DNA of 32,370 bases from positions 1 to 32,370 of the IMG/VR virus record IMGVR_UViG_3300046387_000741, one strand, 5' to 3'. Of the stretch, positions 1 through 8,892 are shown piece after piece. Source of the stretch: a virus. How positions within the stretch are numbered: position 1 is the stretch's first letter; each line of letters begins with the position of its first letter. The notes beneath the pieces were generated by a model. That model was not told where the DNA came from. It did not search any database and worked only from the letters and a program-made list of their open reading frames with translations. The translations under genes were made by a program, and so were the position numbers.

Positions 1-1324
1 GGATATCAAATGGTGCAAGATTACTTGCTGTATTTCCGTGTGGCTTATTAAAGAATATTGCCTGAATTTCTGAGACTACACCGCTTGAGGAAGTTTGCAC
101 ACCTGTCTGCACAAGTCCGTTCTTGTCATAAACTGCAACAAGCACATTACTTTGTCCAACTCCACTCGAATCAGTGATTTTGTAATTAATAGATTTGCCC
201 TGTTCATAATTACCATCGTTAGACGAAATTTTATTATCTGCAAATGTGGTACAATCTATAAATTTAAAATTTAAACTACTACTTGCACCTGCTTGAATGA
301 TTTGATTATTACTATCTGAAAATCTACAATTTTTAAAAGTAGCATCAAAACCTTGATATGCCTTAATAGCTGTATTGTTCGCAAAGAAGAATGTATTTAA
401 TATGTCCCTCGTAAGGGTTGTTGCTGATGACCATGCATGACCTCCATCACTATTGCCAGAAAGCCTACAGTCCACAAGCTCACTAGCTTCGTTGTAAAAT
501 CTACCACCAATATCTCCATCAACAATTGTTCCAATCATTCGGAGTGGGCCACCTGCTCTGATGAACAAAGGATTTGCTCCATGACTTGCTTCAATTTGAC
601 ATCCATAGAAATTAAGTATGCATCCCAATGCATCATATTTATCAGCACCTAGGATATCACCTTCCTCAACATCATCGTCATTCTTGGCATCAGTAGCTGT
701 TGCTATTCTCGTACCAAAAATTAGCTTTTTGTTGTTTGTACTCTGCAAAGCTAATCGGCAACCCTGCGTGGTTTCAACAGAATCATTTCCTTCACCACCT
801 TTCAATCTACCAAACTGAACTGCACATTCAGCTCTGACTTGAAATGCTGGTGGAAACCAGTCGTCGCCTGAATCCGTATTCGTCATAGCAATGGACTTGT
901 CCACATCCGCAAGGAATGCACCATCTGTCAATAACCACTCACGATTTATAAACTCATAATGTGTGCCATTTGCCGAGGAAAGCCGTACTTTGTTGGCATC
1001 ATCTATCACACCCTTTATGTCCTCTAGGTTGCTTGACATTCTGAACTTTGCACCATCTGGAGGGGCAGATGAAAACCCACCATCTCCTACTCTTACAGTT
1101 GTTTCCGTTACACCTTCAATATAACGAATTTCCCAAGTTCCTGTGTCTGTAGTGGTTTTTCTCCACATGAGAAATCTACCTTTATCACCAATCTCAGGAG
1201 CCTCCCCTGAGTCATATTGTATTTCAGTTGTAGTACTCCCACTTCCACCAGTGTAATCCTTATACGCACCACTAACTTGTATTTGAGATGTATTTGATTC
1301 AGGTTCAGTAATCGTAGCACTCAT
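1..1324 (-). CDS. Tail fibre/spike-like virion protein, C-terminus cut by window edge
   Basis: An open frame runs from ATG at 1324 to the left edge (441 codons) without a stop, so the C-terminus lies outside. The start overlaps the stop of the upstream gene as ATGA. The N-terminal 80 residues are Ser/Thr/Gly-rich. From about residue 190 the protein alternates short hydrophobic strands with turns containing N, D and G, the look of a right-handed beta-helix as in tailspikes. No catalytic motif is visible. As the last gene of the tail-fibre cluster it is probably a receptor-binding or decoration subunit. That is inferred from position and composition, not from a recognised domain. Confidence 0.6.
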   Translation of the reverse strand, partial: MSATITEPESNTSQIQVSGAYKDYTGGSGSTTTEIQYDSGEAPEIGDKGRFLMWRKTTTDTGTWEIRYIEGVTETTVRVGDGGFSSAPPDGAKFRMSSNLEDIKGVIDDANKVRLSSANGTHYEFINREWLLTDGAFLADVDKSIAMTNTDSGDDWFPPAFQVRAECAVQFGRLKGGEGNDSVETTQGCRLALQSTNNKKLIFGTRIATATDAKNDDDVEEGDILGADKYDALGCILNFYGCQIEASHGANPLFIRAGGPLRMIGTIVDGDIGGRFYNEASELVDCRLSGNSDGGHAWSSATTLTRDILNTFFFANNTAIKAYQGFDATFKNCRFSDSNNQIIQAGASSSLNFKFIDCTTFADNKISSNDGNYEQGKSINYKITDSSGVGQSNVLVAVYDKNGLVQTGVQTSSSGVVSEIQAIFFNKPHGNTASNLAPFDI

Positions 1325-1623
1325 GCGTAATCCTTTGTAATTGATGCAAGGTTACCATCCCCATCATAAGTTAAGGTCTTGGTGAGCGTGGTAATATCAG
1401 AGCCGTCTTTTTCTACTACGCTAGTTAGATTACCGCTTGTGTATGAAAATGTTTTGCTACCCACTTTTGTTCCCTTCCCGTCGTCTGTCCATGTTGTTAT
1501 GGACTGCAATACGCCGTTTGAAAATGCTGGCTCGGAATAATCATCTGACTTACTAACTCCTCCGCTAGCAGCTTTAACTGCCTGCCCCATCTGATAAAAA
1601 ATACTGCTTGTGTCTACACTCAT
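1321..1623 (-). CDS. Small virion-associated protein with two YD-like repeats
   Basis: A 100-residue protein with ATGA overlaps at both ends (start inside the stop of the Mtd_N-like gene, stop inside the start of the next fibre gene). The C-terminal half holds two related strand-turn units, KTFSYTSGNLTSVVEKD and KTLTYDGDGNLASITKD, similar in style to the YD/RHS-type repeats seen in secreted and virion proteins. There is no signal peptide or membrane segment. It probably belongs to the fibre tip assembly with its two coupled neighbours. Its exact function is unknown. Confidence 0.6.
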   Translation of the reverse strand: MSVDTSSIFYQMGQAVKAASGGVSKSDDYSEPAFSNGVLQSITTWTDDGKGTKVGSKTFSYTSGNLTSVVEKDGSDITTLTKTLTYDGDGNLASITKDYA

Positions 1624-1985
1624 AGTGACCCATCGGATGTACAGCTTGCCGCCATACCATTATATCCGTCCTTAAAATCTTGCTCTGCACAAGCATTCCA
1701 TTTATTAATCTGCTTTTGAGAATGATAAAGGGCGTCCTCTCCTGTCTTGACGGCACCAGGAAACACGTTGCCATCGTGAACCCACTGGGACTTTACACCA
1801 CTTCCTGCGCCCTCAAATAAGGGTAATTCATTAAATGGCGTTGTCCCGTCCCCAATCTTGAGCATGCGGGTATTGCTAATATATGCTATTTCCCCATCGA
1901 GTAAAACGGGGTTGGTTAATTCCCACTGAGTAGAAGTGCCCTTCCTTACGGTCACTCGTGCAGATATTCTTCTTAGCTCAGGCAT
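1620..1985 (-). CDS. Tail protein with Mtd_N-type N-terminal domain
   Basis: A 121-residue protein. Residues 20-55 carry the pattern NPVLLDGEIAY...KIGDGTTPFNELP, typical of the N-terminal beta-prism domain of the major tropism determinant and many other fibre proteins (Mtd_N family). That domain usually anchors or trimerises a longer receptor-binding protein, yet here only about 65 residues follow it. The receptor-binding function may therefore lie in the two coupled downstream genes. ATG 1985 has no Shine-Dalgarno and follows the 22-bp palindrome at 1990-2011 by four bases. No reverse transcriptase or variable repeat of a diversity-generating element is in the window. Confidence 0.7.
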   Translation of the reverse strand: MPELRRISARVTVRKGTSTQWELTNPVLLDGEIAYISNTRMLKIGDGTTPFNELPLFEGAGSGVKSQWVHDGNVFPGAVKTGEDALYHSQKQINKWNACAEQDFKDGYNGMAASCTSDGSL

Positions 1986-1989
1986 GGTT

Positions 1990-2011
1990 GTTATTAATTT
2001 TAAGCAGTAAC
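1990..2011. promoter_or_regulatory. 22-bp palindrome, copy A (putative late promoter/operator)
   Basis: The plus strand reads GTTATT-N10-AGTAAC, one mismatch from the consensus GTTACT-N10-AGTAAC. It sits in the 40-base gap between the genes ending at 2026 and starting at 1985, four bases from the ATG. Four other copies precede other late genes. Function is inferred from placement. Confidence 0.55.
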
Positions 2012-2025
2012 ATTAAAAAGGTCAA

Positions 2026-2391
2026 TTAGCTTTCTGAGTATAGCATATTTCGAATGTCGCTTATTTCATTCAAAAATTCTTTTTTTTGCTCCTCGATACT
2101 GCTCGATACTTCAGACACTGCGTTTCTACTAACCTCATCTATTTCGGATGTCGTGCTTATCACCCGGCCCTCAAGGTCGTTAAGCTTGTAAGTAAAAAGT
2201 TTGTCCTGGAGCTTATCTAGGTTCTCCTGAACTTCGGTCCACCATTCTCTAATCTCTCGGTCGTATTTCTTAAAGCCTTCGGGGTCTTCCTGCTTTAAGA
2301 AAGTGGGCAATTCAGGCAATGAGTCACCAGATGCATAGTACGGATTGCTATCACGCTGGAACCCTGAGACTTTCTTTCCTAAGCCACCCAT
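2026..2391 (-). CDS. Small coiled-coil virion-region protein
   Basis: A 121-residue, charged, mostly helical protein. Residues 40-118 have the heptad-like pattern of a coiled coil (WTEVQENLDKLQDKL, then SSIEEQKKEFLNEISDIRNM). The N-terminus is Gly-rich (MGGLGKKVSGF). The start codon abuts the stop of the large tail protein, so the two are probably translated together. It could be a trimeric linker or chaperone for the tail protein or fibre. I do not recognise the family. Confidence 0.65.
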   Translation of the reverse strand: MGGLGKKVSGFQRDSNPYYASGDSLPELPTFLKQEDPEGFKKYDREIREWWTEVQENLDKLQDKLFTYKLNDLEGRVISTTSEIDEVSRNAVSEVSSSIEEQKKEFLNEISDIRNMLYSES

Positions 2392-5253
2392 TTACCCTTG
2401 CCCTATAGTCTGAGTCGCCTGACGAGTATCAATGCCACTCACATCGTAAGTCTTGCCGACAACCTTAATTGGGTTAGCCGCAATTGTTATATCATCACTC
2501 ATATATCCAGCCAAAAAGTAATCTGGGTGAGCATAAGCACTATTAATGTCATATGTAGGATTGACCTTTAATTCGTCGCGTATGTATGGAGCTCTTACAT
2601 AAAGAGGTATCATGTTTTCATCACGAATTTGATTCAAAGTAACATGCTTAATTTCCCGGCCATTCTTTGTGGACATTGTCTCAACTTGCTCTGTTCCTTG
2701 AACTGCTGATGTAGTGGAAATTACAACATCTATGGGCGTGGTTCCATACTTGTTAGATAATTCAAGAACATATGACCTAAATTCTTTATCTGAAAAACTA
2801 TCTCCGAAATCAATAAGACCGCTCCTTAATTTACTTTGGTAGCCATATCCTAGTCTCGAATAAATTCTGTAGGGTTCAACCTCCCCAACTTCGGGCGGCC
2901 CGTAACCATAACGAACAACCACTCCATCCCTCATGTTGTCAGGTCTGTACTTAGTGCCAATATAGAAATTGCTATCTGAGGAATGTAATCCCATAAGAAA
3001 CCAGGATTGCTCTGGCCCCACTCTTTTCATCCTCGGCTTTCTTGCATAGCAAGCAGATGTAAAACTAGCGTCTATCTGAGACAATGTCCTGGTTATGTAA
3101 TCGTATGCAATGGTGCCCCAATCTATTATGGGTTTTTGTGTTACTGCACCGGTTTGGTCTATATATTCTCCGGCAGAGTTTTGCATGTACCCAACAGGTA
3201 CATTAAAAAACAATTCTCTAGTCACAGGATTATCTGCCGCATATACAAATTCTGCATACTCTGGGGGTATTTGTTTCCAAAAAGAAGGTCCCATCTCGAA
3301 GACAGAAACGGGCTCTGGTTCTGCTGAACTTCTTGATATTGAATAAACGCCGGAGCTACCAAGAAACACATGCCTTTTACCATCTAAGTTTGATATAGTG
3401 TGCCTATAATCGGCTACTCGCCCCCCAGTGTACTTTGGTTCCACCGCAAAAGGTTCCAGTGTGACATTTGAGCGAGATATGAAAAAGAAACCACTATCTC
3501 TATAAACTACTAATTTATCAGCTAATGGTACCATTTTTAAAATTCTCGTACCATCATCAGCAAACTCTCTAGCGGATGCCATATTGTACAGAGAGTTTAG
3601 GTATGTGCTAACTATTACCTCGTAAGTGCCAGGACTTAAATATCCTGTCGTCAGTCCCCATTTATCGGTATTGGTCGGTGGATTGTCCTCTCCTGCGTTC
3701 ACAGGTTCACTAGACTTATAGAATAATGAGCCAAATCGTACTGTTGTACCTACTGGGTACGCTTTAACAGACTCCCACTCCTCAAAAGCGTAAGTCAAGA
3801 ATCCCGGGTTATTGGAATCCCTATTGACCACTGTATAATTCCTGCCATGAGTCAGGTCTGGCTCAAACACATCTTTCCCTAAATGCAGCTTGTGCCAAAA
3901 CCATTGGCCACTGCTTGACTGTCTCCTATCCGAGCCGTATGTGCGCAATGGCAAAACACTATACTGTGTATAAGATATTTGCAGTTGATTATCAGTAAGA
4001 AATGAAATCGGGTTTGTCTCATCGCTTCCCAAGTAAACGGGAGCAGCGTTTAATACAGATACTTCCATACCACCTGTTTGGTCGCGCCAATCCCTCGGCA
4101 TCCATCCGAATCGACTGTTGTATCTATATTTTAATCCTTGCCTGGTGGTGCCAAACATCGTGTTGTTATCATAGGCATTCTTAAGCTTGTATTTATTCGA
4201 ACCCTTTTCCTCTAGAAAAAGCCTAGAGGTCAATCCATTGTTTTCTATGGCATACTTTTCATCTTCTGTTTTTATGCCAAATTCTGAGCTGCTTATTACA
4301 ACTGCCTCCTCGTCTAAAAACGATGCAGTATTTGCGATTAACGGTGTCCCCTCCTCTAAAGACCCAATTTTAAATTTTAAGTTCGAACCTAAGTTCACCG
4401 AGCCATCTGCACCGACTTCAAGTGTGGCGATAAGACCACCTGATTCAGATGTATCAAACAGCTTTGGGTTTTGCTCCATGCTGTAAAGCATTCTATACTG
4501 ATACCTTTGCAGCTTTACTGCCCCAGTAATAATCAAACTGTCATTGTATGGGTCGCCGTAAGGGTCATCTGCGTCTTGAAACCAACGCTCGTAACCACTA
4601 ATTATTGTGGTTAAGTCACCGACAAAAAGCCTATCTTGATATGATGCTATTGTCCCGCATGACACCACGCCTTGCTCTCTTAAGCTATACAGGGGTCGCG
4701 CATAATCCCATTCTGCCTTGTATATTATAGGCAAATCTACGCCGTTGCTTATTATTACATGGTTAAGAACTGTTACTGCTTCCCAGCGATATGCTCCTCC
4801 TTCAAATGGATTTCTGGTCGTTCCGTCTTCATCAAGGGCATCCATGTGACTGAGGCCTTCATATATCTTCTCCCACCAAAATGTCTCTCGGTCTCCGAAA
4901 TAATAACCTGGCTCTGCATAGTTCTCGTAAGTATCAAATGCGTATCCTACTGAGCCTGCCCTTAGCCGATAAATAGTCCCTCCAGCGGCAGCAATCAGAA
5001 TACCCTCTCCTGTTGTGGACGGGAACTGATAAAGCAACCGAATTGGGTACTCAGTATCTAAAGGAGTCTCCCTGCCCGTGGGGTCAAATAATTCCCATCC
5101 CTCTCGCCTCAATTCTCCGTCAGTCTCTCTTCTGAAGTTTATTTTCTCAGTATAATTAGATGAGCCTGCAATGTCATCAGACGCAGAACCAACTAACTGC
5201 CCACCTTGCTGTGGGGTTATAGTGACATGGCGATATCTTTTCTTCTTAGCCAT
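2392..5253 (-). CDS. Large tail protein, possibly nozzle/hub of a short tail
   Basis: A 953-residue protein, beta-rich throughout, with many repeated short strands bearing aromatic residues (for example VVYRDSGFFFISRS and RHVFLGSSGVYSISRS) as in beta-propeller tail-nozzle proteins of podoviruses (T7 gp12 and P22 gp10 type). The N-terminus is basic (MAKKKRYRHVTITPQQGG). There are no membrane segments or catalytic motif. The start overlaps the fibre-gene stop (TAATG). Placement after the putative adaptor and fibre genes fits a tail hub or nozzle. The name rests on size, composition and position. It could instead be a tail-needle or baseplate-like protein. Confidence 0.6.
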   Translation of the reverse strand: MAKKKRYRHVTITPQQGGQLVGSASDDIAGSSNYTEKINFRRETDGELRREGWELFDPTGRETPLDTEYPIRLLYQFPSTTGEGILIAAAGGTIYRLRAGSVGYAFDTYENYAEPGYYFGDRETFWWEKIYEGLSHMDALDEDGTTRNPFEGGAYRWEAVTVLNHVIISNGVDLPIIYKAEWDYARPLYSLREQGVVSCGTIASYQDRLFVGDLTTIISGYERWFQDADDPYGDPYNDSLIITGAVKLQRYQYRMLYSMEQNPKLFDTSESGGLIATLEVGADGSVNLGSNLKFKIGSLEEGTPLIANTASFLDEEAVVISSSEFGIKTEDEKYAIENNGLTSRLFLEEKGSNKYKLKNAYDNNTMFGTTRQGLKYRYNSRFGWMPRDWRDQTGGMEVSVLNAAPVYLGSDETNPISFLTDNQLQISYTQYSVLPLRTYGSDRRQSSSGQWFWHKLHLGKDVFEPDLTHGRNYTVVNRDSNNPGFLTYAFEEWESVKAYPVGTTVRFGSLFYKSSEPVNAGEDNPPTNTDKWGLTTGYLSPGTYEVIVSTYLNSLYNMASAREFADDGTRILKMVPLADKLVVYRDSGFFFISRSNVTLEPFAVEPKYTGGRVADYRHTISNLDGKRHVFLGSSGVYSISRSSAEPEPVSVFEMGPSFWKQIPPEYAEFVYAADNPVTRELFFNVPVGYMQNSAGEYIDQTGAVTQKPIIDWGTIAYDYITRTLSQIDASFTSACYARKPRMKRVGPEQSWFLMGLHSSDSNFYIGTKYRPDNMRDGVVVRYGYGPPEVGEVEPYRIYSRLGYGYQSKLRSGLIDFGDSFSDKEFRSYVLELSNKYGTTPIDVVISTTSAVQGTEQVETMSTKNGREIKHVTLNQIRDENMIPLYVRAPYIRDELKVNPTYDINSAYAHPDYFLAGYMSDDITIAANPIKVVGKTYDVSGIDTRQATQTIGQG

Positions 5254-7436
5254 TATGCCTCTGAGTATGCATCCCCATCAAGGGAAGTAAGGCTGCTTGT
5301 AAGGCTGGTGATTGAAGATTGAAGATTGGTTATGGTGGTTTCGAGTGCCTCTATCTTGGTGTCGTATGCACTTTGGTCCACCTTTAAGCCAATCGCAGTC
5401 GCCTGGGCAGTACTGACTGGTTTGTTTGCATCAGATGTATTATCGCAATCACCAAGTCCAACCTGTGCCTTAGTTACAGAGTGCGGGTTATCTGCATCAT
5501 TGATATGATTGGTGAGGTTAGTATTAGTCGTACCAATACTTGTGTTGGTATTTGTGCGTAGTGTATCTAACTCTTCATCAAATGCTATCGTCTTAACCGT
5601 GCCTGCACCATCTATCTTCCAAAGGTCGTCAGATTCGTCCCAATAAATCTTTGAGTTTGTTTGGCTTCCGCGCTCAACCTCAAGTCCTGCATTTGCACTT
5701 GGTGTGCCTGTTGCATTCTTATTAAGCTTAACGATATTATCCTCTACATCAAGCGTGGTCGTATTAAGTATTGTCTGTGTCCCTTGAATGGTAAGGTTGC
5801 CGACAACTTCAAGGTTTCCGCCAATCTTAGCACCCTGAGGGAGATTAAGTAGGGTGTTGTCAGTTGTGGATATGGTACTGCTACAAATACTAACATTACT
5901 AATCTGCCCGCATCCAGTTACATCAATTTCACCAGTAACATCTAGGTCGTCATTAACCTCTACCTTCGCTTGTTCCGACAAAAGAATCAGTTTGCCCAGT
6001 ACTGATTTTATCGTGTTATTCTCTATCTCAATGTCACCCAGAGTAGACTTACCTTCAATAGTTACATTTTTATTGATTGTTACATTTTCAGTAAAATTAC
6101 TATCGTAATCAAAATTAACATCCCCGTTTGATGCTTCCTGAAAAAGATTGAGCGCTCGCCAAGCAGACTCTGCAACTTTCAAGTACGCTTTATAGTTACC
6201 ATCACTATCTGCGCCCCATGTTAAATCACCAACACTACCGGCACCATCTGTTGGTGCAGTTGGAACAAAGGGATATCTAATAGAGTCCAGTCCTAGGGTG
6301 ACTCGCTCGTCAGACTCTGCCTTTGAGTAAACATCAAAGAAACTAAGGTCTATATCGTGCGGGTTGGTTGCAGAAGTATGGGCATCAAGCAATGCTTTCA
6401 CATCAATATCAGGCACATTACCTAGTCCCACTTGTGCTTTAGTAACCTCGTGCGGATTACTCTTGTTCCCCGTATGGGCAGAAAGGCTTCCTCCTGTGCT
6501 AGACAGTAGGGCATTAACATCTGACATAATGCCTGCTTGGTACGCAGTGGATTCATCAGATGAGAATATTTGGGATACTGTTTTGTTTTCTACGCTACCT
6601 AGACCTACTTGGTCTTTGGTTACAGAGTGTGGATTATTTGCAAGCCCGCTATGGTCAAGAATCTTGAGGTTTGTTTGCGCTTGGGTGTACTTGTCTAAAT
6701 CCGTGATGTCAGATTCGACATGGGTGTGTGCAGTATTAATCTGAGCAATCTTAGAATCTATCTCCGACCTATTGTAGTAAACTGTCCCAATGTCAGTAAT
6801 ATCAGCAACTAAGTGCTGGTGTGATGCATTAGCTAAGCCATCTAGGTCGGTTAGCTTTGCATACAAAGAAAGGTCGAAATCTCCAAGGTCAGTGATGTCT
6901 GCCATCACATGAGTATGTCCGGCTGATACCTTGGAATTGATTGCTGTAGTTAAGTCAGTCCTAGTGGCAGAAAGTTCAGCAGAGGTTGCTTTAGTATCTA
7001 GGGTAGTCTGTAAGCCAGTAACATCTGCAATCGCATGGGAATGACCGACATCAGTTTTATTAGCGATGCTTGTTTCCGCACTACCAACCCTTGTGGTAAG
7101 GGAATCAATCTGACCAGCGTAAGGCAGACCATCAATGGTTTGCCCCATATTGGTAAACTTAGAGTCTACTTCTGTTTTATTGTAGTAGTCCTGGGCAAAA
7201 TTATTCCCTGCATTCTCAAGTGTTACTACTCGTAAATCTACTGCATCAAGAGAGTCTTTTAGGTTCTTTGCTCCCGCGGAACTTAATACGGTGAGCGTAC
7301 TTTCGCTGGACAAGGAAGATGTGACATCGTCCACTACATTAATCGAGGAATCAATTAAATTCCCGAACTGCGCCTCAGTGGGCGTGGCACCAGATACAAA
7401 ATAAGTCTTTAAAGTAGTTTTTGATACATTGCTCAT
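5253..7436 (-). CDS. Repeat-built tail fibre
   Basis: A 727-residue tail fibre. The first 60 residues likely form the virion-attachment part. Residues about 130-240 hold four H-x-H units (GHSH, GHTH, ASHQH, AHTH), each followed by a D-[IV]-T/D motif like the metal-coordinating HxH repeats of trimeric fibres. Three copies of NPH-x-VTK-x-QVGLG, the phage fibre repeat, occur near residues 265, 330 and 660. Residues 440-620 form a beta-rich block (VVGNLTIQGTQTILNTTTL) shared with marine-phage structural proteins. The C-terminus is a short coiled coil. It is coupled by ATGA to the upstream gene and presumably contacts the host surface. Confidence 0.85.
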   Translation of the reverse strand: MSNVSKTTLKTYFVSGATPTEAQFGNLIDSSINVVDDVTSSLSSESTLTVLSSAGAKNLKDSLDAVDLRVVTLENAGNNFAQDYYNKTEVDSKFTNMGQTIDGLPYAGQIDSLTTRVGSAETSIANKTDVGHSHAIADVTGLQTTLDTKATSAELSATRTDLTTAINSKVSAGHTHVMADITDLGDFDLSLYAKLTDLDGLANASHQHLVADITDIGTVYYNRSEIDSKIAQINTAHTHVESDITDLDKYTQAQTNLKILDHSGLANNPHSVTKDQVGLGSVENKTVSQIFSSDESTAYQAGIMSDVNALLSSTGGSLSAHTGNKSNPHEVTKAQVGLGNVPDIDVKALLDAHTSATNPHDIDLSFFDVYSKAESDERVTLGLDSIRYPFVPTAPTDGAGSVGDLTWGADSDGNYKAYLKVAESAWRALNLFQEASNGDVNFDYDSNFTENVTINKNVTIEGKSTLGDIEIENNTIKSVLGKLILLSEQAKVEVNDDLDVTGEIDVTGCGQISNVSICSSTISTTDNTLLNLPQGAKIGGNLEVVGNLTIQGTQTILNTTTLDVEDNIVKLNKNATGTPSANAGLEVERGSQTNSKIYWDESDDLWKIDGAGTVKTIAFDEELDTLRTNTNTSIGTTNTNLTNHINDADNPHSVTKAQVGLGDCDNTSDANKPVSTAQATAIGLKVDQSAYDTKIEALETTITNLQSSITSLTSSLTSLDGDAYSEA
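5450..6645 (-). repeat. Three dispersed NPH-SVTK-QVGLG fibre repeats
   Basis: The units are encoded near 5451-5495, 6420-6463 and 6599-6641. All read NPH-[SE]-VTK-[DA]-QVGLG in the same frame, followed by x-V-x-N/D. The codons differ between copies, so protein sequence rather than DNA identity is conserved. They belong to the fibre gene and are not mobile. Confidence 0.8.
6715..7050 (-). repeat. Four HxH metal-site repeats in the fibre
   Basis: Four units of about 35 residues, each with H-x-H then three residues and D-[IV]-[TD]-[DG]-[LI]. They are encoded near 6717-6735, 6811-6830, 6903-6920 and 7031-7045. In trimeric fibres such histidine pairs can bind iron or zinc along the axis; here that is inferred from the motif alone. 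Confidence 0.7.
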
Positions 7437-8200
7437 CCTATTACAAACCCTCCTGAACCAATACCCTGTCCAATTATTTGTTGGGCAGAGCTTGATGCGT
7501 ATTCTTTTTCATTAATAAAGATTTGCGCCCTATCTTTCACATATAGCTCAAAAAATGATTTATATTGATTTAGGTCATTATCCACTTCTCTTGAGAGGTG
7601 TGCTTTCACATAATCGGATGATGCTTTGGCTACCAAGTCATCAAATATAACTGGGTCTTTAAGTTCATTTTCTGTAGCCTTGAAGGCAGGTGCGTAATGC
7701 TTCTCGCCTTCGTAGTATAAGTACATTGCCTCATCTTCTCTTATCTTCGGCGCGGTTATAAAAGTCGTGCCACCAAAAGCTACTCTACCGGGGTAGCCTG
7801 TTGTTCTTTCTCGATTCGTGCCGTCAATAAGGTCAAATCTTCTTTCCCATGGAATAACCTTCATCTTGAAATATCTACTAATATCCTGCTGATTATCTTC
7901 GGTGGGAATCCTTCTCACAAGTACCTGCTTTATTCTAGTCTTACTTTGAATGAAGTCGCCTTGGTGTGCATTGATGTCTTCGGAATTTACACCAGTCAAT
8001 GTCTCTGGATTCGGCTCCACTAAGTTAGATACAGAGAAGTGCTTTATTTGATTTGCCCGAAAAGTGGGAACATATCGCTGTAGGTCAATGACTGATGCCA
8101 CAATCATGCGGTCGATATAGTCTTGAACGCCCTTACCTTTTCTTTGGCTATCAATCAAAAGGTAGGTACGAACTGCCTCGTTAAATTCTTCCCATGTCAT
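7433..8200 (-). CDS. Putative tail adaptor / tail-tube-A-like protein
   Basis: A 255-residue soluble protein. It begins MTWEEFNEAVRTYL followed by a helical region (VQDYIDRMIVASVIDLQRYV), and such openings with helices around residues 1-45 and 165-230 are common in podovirus head-tail adaptors. ATGA overlaps join it to the holin-like gene upstream and the fibre gene downstream. The assignment is from helix layout, size (adaptors are about 200-250 residues) and position just before the fibre and nozzle genes. No diagnostic motif was seen. Confidence 0.5.
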   Translation of the reverse strand: MTWEEFNEAVRTYLLIDSQRKGKGVQDYIDRMIVASVIDLQRYVPTFRANQIKHFSVSNLVEPNPETLTGVNSEDINAHQGDFIQSKTRIKQVLVRRIPTEDNQQDISRYFKMKVIPWERRFDLIDGTNRERTTGYPGRVAFGGTTFITAPKIREDEAMYLYYEGEKHYAPAFKATENELKDPVIFDDLVAKASSDYVKAHLSREVDNDLNQYKSFFELYVKDRAQIFINEKEYASSSAQQIIGQGIGSGGFVIG

Positions 8201-8661
8201 GTTCTGCCTCCTGGTGTGAAATAAAATCCGATAATCATGGGCAATACCACAGAACAGCTAAATAAACTTATCGAACCCGTGGTAACGACCATAGGGGCTT
8301 GCTCAGCTGGAAAACTGATGAGCCCGAAAAGAAATTCTCTTTTTCCCTCTCCTGTAATGTTTGTAGTTGTAAGGAGTGGAACGCTTGGGTAGACGGTGGT
8401 GATACAAGTGACGAACGAGAAGGTAGACATCCCGATGAGAGCAAGCATACGGCGAGTAGCACGAGTAAAAGCACCACCGGGCCCACTATTGAGAGATTGT
8501 TGAAACTTAAGTGCTTGTTCATTTGCTCTGCATTCCCTTGCCATTTCCATTTCATACTTTTGCTGTCGTGAGTCCGTAATGGCACCGAACACACCCTTGA
8601 GTATGCTCCCCATTGCGGCAGAACCCCCTCCTGTCAAAAATAATGTTAGTAGTTCAAACAT
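8197..8661 (-). CDS. Membrane protein, holin candidate
   Basis: A 154-residue protein with an amphipathic Gly-rich N-terminus (residues 1-30), a charged helix (RQQKYEMEMARECRANEQAL), and two clear membrane segments near residues 73-93 (LALIGMSTFSFVTCITTVY) and 130-148 (ISLFSCSVVLPMIIGFYF). The layout resembles three-segment holins of phages and gene-transfer agents (GTA-type family), but I cannot confirm family membership. ATG 8661 lacks a Shine-Dalgarno and overlaps the end of palindrome copy B, which suggests direct late control and fits a lysis role. A structural membrane protein is the alternative. Confidence 0.55.
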   Translation of the reverse strand: MFELLTLFLTGGGSAAMGSILKGVFGAITDSRQQKYEMEMARECRANEQALKFQQSLNSGPGGAFTRATRRMLALIGMSTFSFVTCITTVYPSVPLLTTTNITGEGKREFLFGLISFPAEQAPMVVTTGSISLFSCSVVLPMIIGFYFTPGGRT

Positions 8662-8681
8662 GACTGCATATAATTAGTAAC
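8660..8681. promoter_or_regulatory. 22-bp palindrome, copy B (degenerate right half)
   Basis: The minus strand reads GTTACT, then AATTATATGC, then AGTCAT. The left half is perfect, while the right half matches AGTAAC in four of six bases because it merges into the ATG of the gene starting at 8661. It fills the whole 21-base gap between two genes. Confidence 0.45.
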
Positions 8682-8682
8682 A

Positions 8683-8892
8683 TTACCCCTCTAATGCCTT
8701 CACTCTTGTTTCCAGGTCGCTAACCACCGTAATTAATTGATTAATGGTTCTGCGAAGGAGTTCAAAATTATTGTCCACATCATCATAGTCCAGCGGGTCG
8801 TCGCCAGTATATGTTCTGACTTTAATTTTCTGTGCTTGTGGAGAAATAGTTAGGTCTTCTCCATTAAGTGGGAGTGGGTTAATTGCTGTCAT
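8683..8892 (-). CDS. Small C-terminal coiled-coil protein
   Basis: A 69-residue protein. The first half is loop-rich and acidic (TGDDPLDYDDVDNNFE), and residues 45-69 form a short coiled coil (LRRTINQLITVVSDLETRV) that could trimerise. It is coupled by ATGA to the lectin-like gene upstream. Small proteins of this design often sit beside fibres and may bridge a fibre to the virion. The function is not recognised. Confidence 0.6.
   Translation of the reverse strand: MTAINPLPLNGEDLTISPQAQKIKVRTYTGDDPLDYDDVDNNFELLRRTINQLITVVSDLETRVKALEG

Noticed and set aside
1620-1985. Diversity-generating retroelement suggested by the Mtd_N domain
   Set aside because: No reverse transcriptase, template repeat or variable repeat was seen; the domain alone occurs in many fibres.
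5450-7050. Repeats in the fibre gene as CRISPR or mobile-element repeats
   Set aside because: The repeats keep reading frame and protein motif but not DNA identity, with irregular spacing, so they are protein repeats.
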